This document shows, in pieces, positions 56,516 through 64,000 of a stretch of DNA of 64,000 bases; the stretch's first letter is position 1, and each line of letters starts with the position of its first letter. Position numbers and translations under genes: made by a program. Origin of the DNA: Mesorhizobium sp. YM1C-6-2 (GTDB lineage Bacteria; Pseudomonadota; Alphaproteobacteria; Rhizobiales; Rhizobiaceae); assembly GCF_003666685.1 (NCBI RefSeq), contig NZ_RCIZ01000009.1, positions 124,001 through 188,000 of the forward strand. The letters are read 5' to 3'. The notes under the pieces are model-generated. The model worked only from the letters and a program-made list of their open reading frames with translations. It did no database searches and was not told the DNA's origin.

Positions 56516-58591
56516 ATGCGTTTTGCCACTGACACCGGAGGAACGTTCACCGACCTCGTCGTCGAAGGAGACGACGGCCATGTGCGCATGTTCAAGGCCT
56601 CGACCACCCCGGGCGATCCGATCCGCGGCGTCCTTGACGTGCTGCAGGTCGCAGCCGATGCGTACGGTCTGGACCGCGCAGAGATGCTGCGCAAGGGCGA
56701 CCTCTTCATTCACGGCACCACCCGCGCGATCAACGCGATCGTCACCAACACAGTCGCCAAGACCGCGCTGCTAACGACCTGGGGTAACTCCGAAGTTCTG
56801 GTGCTGCGCGAGGGGGGGCGCATCGAGCCGTTCAACTTCACCGTTCCCTATCCGAAGCCGTACATTCCGCGCGCCCTGACCTTCGAGATTCCGGAACGGG
56901 TGCTGTTCGACGGCTCGGTGGATGTCGCGCTCGACGAGGAGGCGGTGCTGGAGATCATCGAGCGGCTGAAGGCCGAGAAGGTTGAGGCGGTCGCCGTCAG
57001 CCTTCTGTGGTCGGTCGTCAATCCGGCGCATGAGGAGCGCGTCGGCGAATTGCTCGCCAAGCATCTGCCCGGCGTTCCGGTCACGCTGTCGCATGAGGTG
57101 AACCCGATCCTGCGCGAATACCGCCGGACCTCGGCAGCCGCGATCGACGCTTCGCTCAAGCCGTTGATGACCGCCTACATGGAGACGCTTGAATCGCGTC
57201 TGCGGGATGCGGGTTTCGAGGGGCGCGTGCTCGTGCTGACCTCTCAGGGCGGCGTGCTCGATGCCGCCGACGTTGCCAAGCAGCCGATCCACTCCATCAA
57301 TTCGGGACCATCCATGGCGCCAGTCGCAGGCCGCTACTTCGCGCTCAGCGACGCGTCGACCTCCGACGCGATCGTGGCGGATACCGGCGGCACGACCTAC
57401 GACGTCAGCCTCATTCGCGGCGGGACGATTCCGTGGGCGAGGGAGACCTGGATCGGACAACCGTTCCGCGGCCACATGACCGGCTTCCCGTCGATCGACG
57501 TGAAGAGCGTCGGCGCCGGCGGCGGCTCCATCGCTTCGGTGGACGAAGGCGGCCTGCTGACGGTCGGCCCGCGAAGCGCGGGGTCGGTACCCGGACCGGT
57601 GTGCTACGGCAATGGGGGAACCGAACCCACCGTGACGGATGCGGCGCTGGTTCTGGGCTATCTGAACCCTGGAAACTTCCTGGGCGGCGCGATTACGCTC
57701 GATCTCGACGCGGCCAAGCGCGCGGTCGAGGAGAAGGTCGCGAAGCCGCTCGGCCTGTCAATCGAGGAAGCGGCGGCGTCGATCCTCGACGTGGTGACCG
57801 AGAACATGGTCCATGCGATCGACGATATCACGGTCGCGCAGGGCTTTGACCCGGCGCAGGCGGTGCTGGTGGGCGGCGGCGGCGCGGCAGGCTTCAACAG
57901 CGTGCTGATCGCGCGGCGGCTCGGCTGCCGCAAGCTGATCATGCCGCAGGTGGGCGCGGCGCTTTCGGCCGGCGGCGGCCTGATCTCGGAGCTGACCAAC
58001 AACTTCCGCGTCATCGCGGCGACGCGGACCGACCACTTCGATTTCGACCTTGCCCGCAACGCCATCGCGGAGCTGAACCGGAAGGCCAGGACCTTCCTCA
58101 ACAACACCGGCGAACAGGCGATCGAGACCAAGGTCTCGTTCAGCATCGAGGGACACTATCCGTCGCAGGTCTGGGACATCGAAGTGCCGCTGGATGCGGA
58201 CCGGCTGAGCACCGCCGAAGATGTGGTGGCGCTGGAGGAAGCCTTCCACCAGGTCCACGACAAGCTGTTCGCGGTGCGCGACGAGGGTTCACCCGTCGAG
58301 ATCGTCGGGTGGCGCGTCGACATCGCGATCAAGATCCGCTCCGGCGAGATCGGCCAGATGCACAACATCGCCTCGGACGACACCGCCACGACCCGGCGCT
58401 GCTACTTCCGTGAGACCGAAACGGCGGACGTGCCACTGGTGAGCTTCGCCGCCATGTCGGAACACCTCAAGGTCGCCGGCCCGGCGATTGTGGAATCCCC
58501 CTTCACGACCATCGTCGTGTTCCCTGGCTCCGTCGCCTCGCGCGCCGCGTCCGGTTCGGTCGTCATCGATATCCCTGGAGAAAACGCATGA
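56516..58591 (+). CDS. hyuA: HyuA-family hydantoinase/oxoprolinase/acetone-carboxylase subunit
   Basis: The 691-residue protein has the actin-like ATP-binding fold of HyuA: FATDTGGTFTDLVVE at the N-terminus, HGTTRAINAI, ADTGGTTYDVSLI in the middle and VGGGGAAGFNSVLIARRLG. HyuA with HyuB opens lactam or imide rings (N-methylhydantoin, 5-oxoproline) using ATP, or activates ketones for carboxylation. Length is normal. A GGGAGAAGAG precedes the ATG. hyuB follows with a 4-base overlap. A run of seven G near 56812 is in frame. Confidence 0.92.
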   Translation: MRFATDTGGTFTDLVVEGDDGHVRMFKASTTPGDPIRGVLDVLQVAADAYGLDRAEMLRKGDLFIHGTTRAINAIVTNTVAKTALLTTWGNSEVLVLREGGRIEPFNFTVPYPKPYIPRALTFEIPERVLFDGSVDVALDEEAVLEIIERLKAEKVEAVAVSLLWSVVNPAHEERVGELLAKHLPGVPVTLSHEVNPILREYRRTSAAAIDASLKPLMTAYMETLESRLRDAGFEGRVLVLTSQGGVLDAADVAKQPIHSINSGPSMAPVAGRYFALSDASTSDAIVADTGGTTYDVSLIRGGTIPWARETWIGQPFRGHMTGFPSIDVKSVGAGGGSIASVDEGGLLTVGPRSAGSVPGPVCYGNGGTEPTVTDAALVLGYLNPGNFLGGAITLDLDAAKRAVEEKVAKPLGLSIEEAAASILDVVTENMVHAIDDITVAQGFDPAQAVLVGGGGAAGFNSVLIARRLGCRKLIMPQVGAALSAGGGLISELTNNFRVIAATRTDHFDFDLARNAIAELNRKARTFLNNTGEQAIETKVSFSIEGHYPSQVWDIEVPLDADRLSTAEDVVALEEAFHQVHDKLFAVRDEGSPVEIVGWRVDIAIKIRSGEIGQMHNIASDDTATTRRCYFRETETADVPLVSFAAMSEHLKVAGPAIVESPFTTIVVFPGSVASRAASGSVVIDIPGENA

Positions 58592-60369
58592 GCACCTCGG
58601 CCAATCGCGCGCCTTCGAGCGGCTCCATCGACGGCGTCAAGCTGGCGATCCTCAACAACCGGTGGGAGGCGGTCGCCCGCAAGATGGCGAACACCCTGCT
58701 GCGGACCGGCCGCTCCGGCGTGCTGGCGACCGCCCGCGACTTCTCCTGCTGCATTGTGACCGCAGACAACCGGCTGCTTGCGACGGCGGAGAGCATTCCG
58801 ATCCACGTTCTGGTTGGGCCGGACATGATGGCGCAATCCATGTGCGACCTTCACCCCAATCTGCGCCCGGGTGACGCCTTCCTGCACAACTCGCCCTATC
58901 ATGGCTGTTCGCACGCGGCGGACCTGTCCGTGCTCGTGCCCGTATTCGACCAGGCGGGTCGGCACCGCTACACTGCGATCGTGAAGGCCCACCAGGCCGA
59001 CATCGGCAACTCGATCCCGACGACCTATTTCGGGCACGCCCGCGACGTCTACAACGAGGGCGCGCTGATCTTCCCGGCCGTGCAGGTCCAGCGTGACTAC
59101 AAGGACATCGATGACATCATCCGGATGTGCAAGATGCGCATCCGCGTGCCGCAGCAATGGTGGGGCGACTATCTCGGCATGATGGGCGCCGGCCGTATCG
59201 CCGAGCGCGAAATCCACGCCATGGGCGAGGAGTTCTGCTGGGACGAGCTGGCCGGTTTCGGTGAGCAGTGGTTCTCCTACAGCGCCGAGCGCATGCGCAC
59301 CGCCATCGCTCAGCTTCCGAAGAAGACGGCGACCGCCTCCAGCACGCATGACGCGCTGCCCGGCACGCCGGAGGAAGGAGTGAAGATCAACGCCACCGTC
59401 GCGGTCGATTCCGAGAACGGCTACATCGATATCGATCTCACCGACAACATCGACGCACTCGAGCTCGGCATCAACGTGTCCGAGGCCTGCACGCGCACCG
59501 CGGCGCTGATCGGGGTGTTCAACTCGATCGACCATCGCGTCCCGCGCAATGCCGGCTCGTTCAGCCGCGTCCGCGTGAAGCTTCGCGAAGGCGCGGTGGT
59601 CGGCATCCCGCAACATCCAACCAGTTGCTCGGTGGCGACGACCAACGTCGCGGACCGCATCAGCAACTCCGTGCAGACCGCGATCGCCTCGATGGACAGC
59701 CGCTTCGGCCAGGCTGAGACGGGCGCGCTCAGCCCTGCCACCATGGCGGTGATCTCCGGCAAGGATCCGCGCAAGGGCCGACCCTTCGTCAACCAGATCT
59801 TCCTGGGCGCGACCGGCGGTGCCGGCACGCCGACGCAGGATTCCTGGATGACCATCGCCCACGCTGGCAATGCGGGCATGCTCTACATCGACAGCATCGA
59901 AATCCTCGAGCTCGCCTATCCGATCCGCTGCTACCAGCGCCGTCTCGTGACCGACTCCGAGGGAGCCGGCGAGTTCACCGGCGCGCCGAGCCTGATGGGT
60001 GAATACGGGCCGCACGGCTGCAGCATGACGGTAAACGCCGTCAGCGATGGCACCGTGAACGCCGCCAAGGGCGCGGCCGGCGGCGGCGCGGCGCAAGGCG
60101 CCCGCCAGTTCCGCAAGCGCGCGGACGGCTCCCTGGAAGAACTGCCAGTTGTCGTGTCGGTGACCATCGCTCCGGATGAGCGGGTCGTCTCCTACTCGTG
60201 CGGCGGCGGCGGGTTCGGCGATCCTAAGAGCCGGGCCATGGAGAAGGTCGTCGCTGACCTTCGCGAAGGGCTCATCAGCGAGCAGCGCGCTCGCGATGTC
60301 TACGGGGTCACCGTGAAAGGTGACTTCGCCGTTGACCTGGCCGCGACGGAGGAACTCCGCTCGGCCTGA
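58588..60369 (+). CDS. hyuB: HyuB-family hydantoinase/oxoprolinase/acetone-carboxylase subunit
   Basis: The 593-residue protein shows the HyuB pattern: NRWEAVARKMANTLLRTGRS, the metal-region HNSPYHGCSHAADLSVLVPVF, and the glycine-rich C-terminal SYSCGGGGFGDPKSR. It pairs with the HyuA product to form the ATP-dependent hydrolase or carboxylase. The start overlaps hyuA by 4 bases, and the ABC transporter genes follow on the same strand. Which of the family reactions it performs cannot be told from sequence. Confidence 0.92.
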   Translation: MSTSANRAPSSGSIDGVKLAILNNRWEAVARKMANTLLRTGRSGVLATARDFSCCIVTADNRLLATAESIPIHVLVGPDMMAQSMCDLHPNLRPGDAFLHNSPYHGCSHAADLSVLVPVFDQAGRHRYTAIVKAHQADIGNSIPTTYFGHARDVYNEGALIFPAVQVQRDYKDIDDIIRMCKMRIRVPQQWWGDYLGMMGAGRIAEREIHAMGEEFCWDELAGFGEQWFSYSAERMRTAIAQLPKKTATASSTHDALPGTPEEGVKINATVAVDSENGYIDIDLTDNIDALELGINVSEACTRTAALIGVFNSIDHRVPRNAGSFSRVRVKLREGAVVGIPQHPTSCSVATTNVADRISNSVQTAIASMDSRFGQAETGALSPATMAVISGKDPRKGRPFVNQIFLGATGGAGTPTQDSWMTIAHAGNAGMLYIDSIEILELAYPIRCYQRRLVTDSEGAGEFTGAPSLMGEYGPHGCSMTVNAVSDGTVNAAKGAAGGGAAQGARQFRKRADGSLEELPVVVSVTIAPDERVVSYSCGGGGFGDPKSRAMEKVVADLREGLISEQRARDVYGVTVKGDFAVDLAATEELRSA

Positions 60370-60412
60370 TCGAAGAAGAAGAGTGGGAATAGACAACAGA
60401 GGAGAACTACGC

Positions 60413-61594
60413 ATGAAACATCTTCTTGCAGCGGTGGGAGCCGCGGCACTGTCGATCGCTCTCGCGGGCAGTGCTGTCGCTGAAGGCGATCCGATCGTGA
60501 TCGGCGTCGCATCCGGTCAGACCGGCACGCTCGCTCCGTGGGACCAGGGCGCGGCGCGCGGTGCCGAGCTCGCTGTCGACGACATCAACGCCAAGGGCGG
60601 ACTGCTCGGACGCCCCCTCAAGCTGGTCGTGCGCGACACCAAATCCGATCCGTCGCTCGGCCCGACGGCCGCGCTGGAAGTGCTCGACGAGGGCGCCGAG
60701 ATGGTGCTGGTTGCCTGCGACTATGACTTCGGCGCGCCGGCCGCGCTGGCCACGATCTCGGCTGGAAAGATCGCCATGGCGAGCTGCGCCGCCGACCCCA
60801 AGTTCGGCGTCCAGGGCGTCGGTCCGCTCGCCTTCACAATGGCGCTGGCGACCAACGGCCAGGGCGCGCTTCTGGCGGAGTTCGCCGCGGAGCAGGCCGG
60901 ATGGGACAAGGTCTACATTATGCAGGACACGGCCATCGAGTACACCAAGTCGCTCTGCGAGAACTTCCGCAAGCGCTGGGTGGATTTGAAAGGTGAAGAC
61001 AGCATCGTCGGCGAAGACACTTGGAACGGCCTCAACGACAACGCGATTTCCGGCCAGATCTCGCGCATGAAGTCGGCCGGCGGCGACGCCAAGTTCGTCA
61101 TGTGGTGCGGCTTTACAAACAATGGCTCGATGATGCGGCAGGTGCGTTCGGCCGGCATCGACCTGCCGATCCTGGCCTCGGAATCGATGGACGGCTCGCA
61201 CTGGATCGAGGCGGTTCCGGACCTTTCCGATTTCTACATCGCGGTCTACGCTTCGATCTGGGGCAATGACCCCGAGCCCAGAATCCAGACCTTCATGGAG
61301 CGCTACAAGGAAAAGTTCAACGAGCCCGCCAAGATGGGCCACGTCGTCACCGGCTACACCGCTGTTGAAGCCTGGGCGCATGGCGTCGAGAAGGCCGGCA
61401 GCCTGGATGCCGAGGCGATCAAGGCTGCCATGGAGACGTTCAACAACGAGCCGTTGCTGACTGGTGGCGCCACCTTCACGCCCGAGCTTCACATCAACCT
61501 GACCAGCCCCATGCTGATGATGAAGGCGACTGGCGGCAAGTTCGAGTCGATCGGACGCCGCGCGGCCCAGACGGTCTATCCGCCACAGTTCTGA
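60413..61594 (+). CDS. LIV-type ABC transporter periplasmic substrate-binding protein
   Basis: The 393-residue protein has a signal peptide (MKHLLAAVGAAALSIALAGS, cleavage after AVA near residue 23) and the type I periplasmic-binding fold used for branched-chain amino acids (IVIGVASGQTGTLAPWDQGAARGAELAVDDIN). Members bind amino acids, amides or aromatic acids; here the ligand is probably the compound broken down by the cluster. AGAGGAGA precedes the ATG. A strong hairpin follows the gene and may let it be expressed at a higher level than the membrane parts. Confidence 0.9.
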   Translation: MKHLLAAVGAAALSIALAGSAVAEGDPIVIGVASGQTGTLAPWDQGAARGAELAVDDINAKGGLLGRPLKLVVRDTKSDPSLGPTAALEVLDEGAEMVLVACDYDFGAPAALATISAGKIAMASCAADPKFGVQGVGPLAFTMALATNGQGALLAEFAAEQAGWDKVYIMQDTAIEYTKSLCENFRKRWVDLKGEDSIVGEDTWNGLNDNAISGQISRMKSAGGDAKFVMWCGFTNNGSMMRQVRSAGIDLPILASESMDGSHWIEAVPDLSDFYIAVYASIWGNDPEPRIQTFMERYKEKFNEPAKMGHVVTGYTAVEAWAHGVEKAGSLDAEAIKAAMETFNNEPLLTGGATFTPELHINLTSPMLMMKATGGKFESIGRRAAQTVYPPQF

Positions 61595-61606
61595 CCGCAG
61601 CCCACT

Positions 61607-61636
61607 GCTGCCGCGGGAAACCCGCGGCAGCCCTTT
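61607..61636 (+). terminator. Intercistronic hairpin after the binding-protein gene
   Basis: GCTGCCGCGGG at 61607-61617 pairs perfectly with CCCGCGGCAGC at 61621-61631 across a 3-base AAA loop, followed by CCTTTC. The 11-bp stem without a long T-run suits partial termination or protection of the upstream mRNA, a known way to make extra binding protein in ABC operons. Confidence 0.7.
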
Positions 61637-61653
61637 CAACCGGAGGCAGCCGC

Positions 61654-62373
61654 ATGAACCGTACTCTTGCCGCGACCAACATCACCGTTCGGTTCGGCGG
61701 GCTGACCGTCATCCACGAGGTGGACCTGCACATCCGCCCGGCCGAGGTGCTGGGCCTGATCGGTCCGAACGGGGCGGGAAAGACCACCTTCGTCAACGTC
61801 CTCACGGGGTTCCAGAAGCCGAAATCCGGCTCCGTCCGTATCGGCGACACGGACATCACCTTCACCAAGCCGGAACATCGCGCCCGCTCGGGCCTCGTCC
61901 GCACCTTTCAGGCGGTCCGGCTGTTCTCGGCCATGACCGTTTCCGAAAACATCGCTGCCGCCGGGCTCGCCATCGGCCTTTCGCGGGCCGAGGTCCGCAA
62001 CCGCGAACGCAGCCTGGTCGAACTGCTCGATCTCGGCGACTGGGTAGACGTCAAAGCCCGCGCACTGCCCTACGGCATCGAGCGCCGAGTCGGCATCGCC
62101 CGCGCCATGGTCTCCAACCCCGCCTTCATCATGCTCGACGAGCCGGCCGCAGGCATGAACGAGGAAGAGGCCATGGCCTTCCTCGCGGTCGTCCGCGCCA
62201 TCCGCGAGACCGGCGCCGGCGTGCTGCTGATCGAGCACAACATGGGTGTCGTGTTCCGGCTCTGCGACCGCGTCCAGGTGCTGCAGAGCGGCCGGACCCT
62301 TGCTGTTGGCACCCCCGACGAAATCCGCAGCCACTCGATGGTGCGCGAAGCTTATCTGGGGAGCTCGGCGTGA
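61654..62373 (+). CDS. LivG-type ABC transporter ATPase
   Basis: The 239-residue ATPase has Walker A GPNGAGKTTFVNVLTG, the LivG version of the signature (LPYGIERRVGIARAM), Walker B FIMLDEPAAGMN and the switch histidine in LLIEHNMG. LivG and LivF form the paired motor of branched-chain-type importers. CGGAGGC precedes the ATG. The gene overlaps the LivF-type gene by 4 bases. Confidence 0.93.
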   Translation: MNRTLAATNITVRFGGLTVIHEVDLHIRPAEVLGLIGPNGAGKTTFVNVLTGFQKPKSGSVRIGDTDITFTKPEHRARSGLVRTFQAVRLFSAMTVSENIAAAGLAIGLSRAEVRNRERSLVELLDLGDWVDVKARALPYGIERRVGIARAMVSNPAFIMLDEPAAGMNEEEAMAFLAVVRAIRETGAGVLLIEHNMGVVFRLCDRVQVLQSGRTLAVGTPDEIRSHSMVREAYLGSSA

Positions 62374-63128
62374 ACCATCTCCAGATCGACAACCTCACCG
62401 TCGTCTACGGCGCTGTCCGCGCTATCGCCGGCATCTCCATCCATGTCCGCCAGGGCGAGACGGTCGCGCTCATCGGCCCGAACGGCGCGGGCAAGACATC
62501 GCTGCTGTTCACGGTCGCCGGTGTGGTCGCGCCACGATCCGGAACGATTAAGGTCAATGACCGGGACCTCGCTGGCATGAGCGCCGAGGCGCGTGTCGCC
62601 AATGGTATCTCGGTGGTGCCGGAGAACCGCGAGGTCTTCACGAAGCTCAACGTTCACGAGAACCTCCTGGTCGGCGCCAGCCTGCGCAAGGACCGGGCCG
62701 CGATCCAGGCCGACACCGATCGCATGTACACGCTGTTTCCTCGCCTCGCGGAGCGGCGGCAGCACATGGCGGGTTTCCTCTCCGGCGGCGAACAGCAGAT
62801 GCTGGCCATCGCCCGCGCGCTGATGGCCCATCCGAAACTCCTCATGCTCGACGAGCCGTCGCTCGGTCTTGCCCCGGTGGTCACCGACAAGGTTTACGAG
62901 GCGATCGGCGAACTGAAGAAGGGCGGCACCTCGATCCTGCTGGTCGAGCAGAATTCAGAACGCGCCTTTGCCGTCAGTGACCGCGCCTACCTGATGCAGG
63001 CCGGCCGTCTGGTCGCAGAGGGCGCGCCGGCGCAACTCGCCCAGGACGGAATTGTCGAGCAGACGCTGTTCGGACGCGCCGCAGCGCGCATCGTCGGAAC
63101 CCCGAACAATATACAGGTGACCCCATGA
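62370..63128 (+). CDS. LivF-type ABC transporter ATPase
   Basis: The 252-residue second ATPase has Walker A GPNGAGKTSLLFTVAG, a canonical signature LSGGEQQMLAIARALM and Walker B LLMLDEPSLGLAP. Its GTG start overlaps the LivG-type stop (GTGA), and its end overlaps the permease start by 4 bases. The SVVPENREVF segment is typical of LivF. Confidence 0.94.
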   Translation: MNHLQIDNLTVVYGAVRAIAGISIHVRQGETVALIGPNGAGKTSLLFTVAGVVAPRSGTIKVNDRDLAGMSAEARVANGISVVPENREVFTKLNVHENLLVGASLRKDRAAIQADTDRMYTLFPRLAERRQHMAGFLSGGEQQMLAIARALMAHPKLLMLDEPSLGLAPVVTDKVYEAIGELKKGGTSILLVEQNSERAFAVSDRAYLMQAGRLVAEGAPAQLAQDGIVEQTLFGRAAARIVGTPNNIQVTP

Positions 63129-64000
63129 ACGCCTTGCAGATGCTGATCGACGCCGCCAGCGTCGGCGGGCTCTACGCGCTGACCGCGCTTGGTCTCGGGC
63201 TGATCTTCGGCGTCATCGGCCTCGTGAACTTCGCCTATGGCGAGTACATTATGGTGGGTGCCTACGTGCTGCTGCTGACCGCGGGCGTGCACTGGCCGTT
63301 CGCGATCCTGGCGGTGCTGATCTTCGTCATCCTGTTTGCGCTGGCGAGCGACTGGCTCGTGTTCCGCCAGGTTCGGCGTGCCCAGCCGGAAACGTTGATG
63401 ATCGTTTCCTTCGGGCTGAGCTTCATGATCCAGCACTTGTACGTGGTGCTTTTCGGCTCGCTGACCCGGACGGTGAACTTCCTGCCCGAGATCAACCGCA
63501 GCATCGAGATCGGTGGCCTGCGCGTGGCGGGCGTCAGCATCCTGCAGATCGCCGCCACGATCATCTTGACGACGGCGCTGGCGCTGGTGATCAACTACAC
63601 GAAGATCGGCTACCAGATGCGCGCCGTGTCGGAGAACCCGCGCATGGCACGGCTGGTGGGCGTGAACAGCAACCGGATCGTCGCGGCCGCCTTCGCGATC
63701 AGCGCGGTGCTGGCGGTGACGGTGACCGTGCTGTTCGTCGCGCAGACCGGATCGATGACGCCGTTCTTCGGCGTGTCGCTGACGATGATCGGTTTCGTCG
63801 CGACGGTCATCGGCGGGCTCGGAAGCCTGCCGGGCTGCGCACTGGGCGGCTTCCTGGTCGGGGCGCTGACGACGCTCCTTCAGATGATGCTGCCGTCTCA
63901 CCTGCAGCCTTTCCGGGAAGCCTTCGTCTTCGCCGCCGTGATCATCGTGCTTTTGGTTCGGCCGCAGGGCCTGATCGCCGTCCGGTCCGCATGGGAGCGT
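63125..64000 (+). CDS. LivH-type ABC transporter permease, 3' end outside the window
   Basis: From the ATG at 63125 the frame stays open to the last base, giving 292 residues with no stop. It has about eight hydrophobic segments and the LivH motifs IFGVIGLVNFAYGEYIMVGA, MRAVSENPRMARLVGVN and VIGGLGSLPGCALGG, ending near the usual length. A LivM-type permease should follow beyond the window. In this operon the ATPases precede the permease, unlike the classical livK-H-M-G-F order. Confidence 0.9.
   Translation, partial: MNALQMLIDAASVGGLYALTALGLGLIFGVIGLVNFAYGEYIMVGAYVLLLTAGVHWPFAILAVLIFVILFALASDWLVFRQVRRAQPETLMIVSFGLSFMIQHLYVVLFGSLTRTVNFLPEINRSIEIGGLRVAGVSILQIAATIILTTALALVINYTKIGYQMRAVSENPRMARLVGVNSNRIVAAAFAISAVLAVTVTVLFVAQTGSMTPFFGVSLTMIGFVATVIGGLGSLPGCALGGFLVGALTTLLQMMLPSHLQPFREAFVFAAVIIVLLVRPQGLIAVRSAWER

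Overview
The window looks like chromosomal DNA of an alphaproteobacterium of the order Rhizobiales, most likely Mesorhizobium or a close relative in Phyllobacteriaceae. The reasons are the high GC content, a direct-repeat SOS box (GTTC-N7-GTTC) in front of lexA, a pyruvate dehydrogenase E1-beta that carries its own lipoyl domain, a fused ispDF, and the gene order dusB-ntrB-ntrC-ntrY-ntrX-dat-hfq-hflX-mazG. The genus is an inference from gene order and protein character. No rRNA, tRNA, CRISPR array, transposase or phage gene was recognised.

Positions 1-49000 are mostly core genome. The 3' part of comEC meets lexA tail to tail. A leftward operon then runs ppiD-trpD-trpC-moaC-moeA-lexA, joining periplasmic folding, tryptophan synthesis, molybdopterin synthesis and the SOS repressor. 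Next come tpiA, an arsC-like gene, a drug/metabolite transporter gene, secG, an L,D-transpeptidase with a long Lys/Ala/Glu-rich helix, and pyrG. A short accessory block follows (14.7-22 kb): a cupin epimerase-like gene, a GT2 glycosyltransferase and a glyoxalase-like gene that overlap each other, then a membrane class III nucleotide cyclase, a B12-type radical SAM protein and a glutathione transferase. kdsA, a PRC-barrel protein, a tiny putative lipoprotein, eno and ftsB lead into the pyruvate dehydrogenase and lipoate block (pdhA, pdhB, pdhC, a GDSL hydrolase, lpdA, a GlsB-like gene, lipA, an AAA kinase-like gene, a COQ10-like gene). cinA and ispDF face it from the right. The nitrogen-control cluster (dusB-ntrBC, ntrYX) with dat, hfq, hflX and mazG fills 36-47 kb.

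From about 47 kb the content becomes accessory: a small membrane protein, an acetamidase/formamidase, an orphan HWE-type histidine kinase, a Ku end-joining protein with a 73-residue neighbour, and a small secreted cysteine-containing protein. The last 12.5 kb (51.5-64 kb) is a divergent catabolic cluster. The leftward arm encodes a hydroxyacid/acyl dehydrogenase, an Asp/Glu-racemase-like protein and a class III aminotransferase, all overlapping by 4 bases. The rightward arm encodes a dehydrogenase paralogue lacking its NAD-binding N-terminus, a beta-keto acid cleavage enzyme (DUF849), HyuA and HyuB, and a LIV-type ABC importer that runs off the end of the window. No described pathway known to me combines these enzymes, so this is the best candidate for an undescribed system here. 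Its substrate is unknown.

No gap between genes exceeds 300 bases. The longest, 21966-22234, 11294-11554 and 10533-10774, hold no recognised RNA; palindromes were seen in the last two. Many start codons were set from Shine-Dalgarno spacing, 4-base overlaps or family N-termini, and the doubtful ones are stated in the entries.
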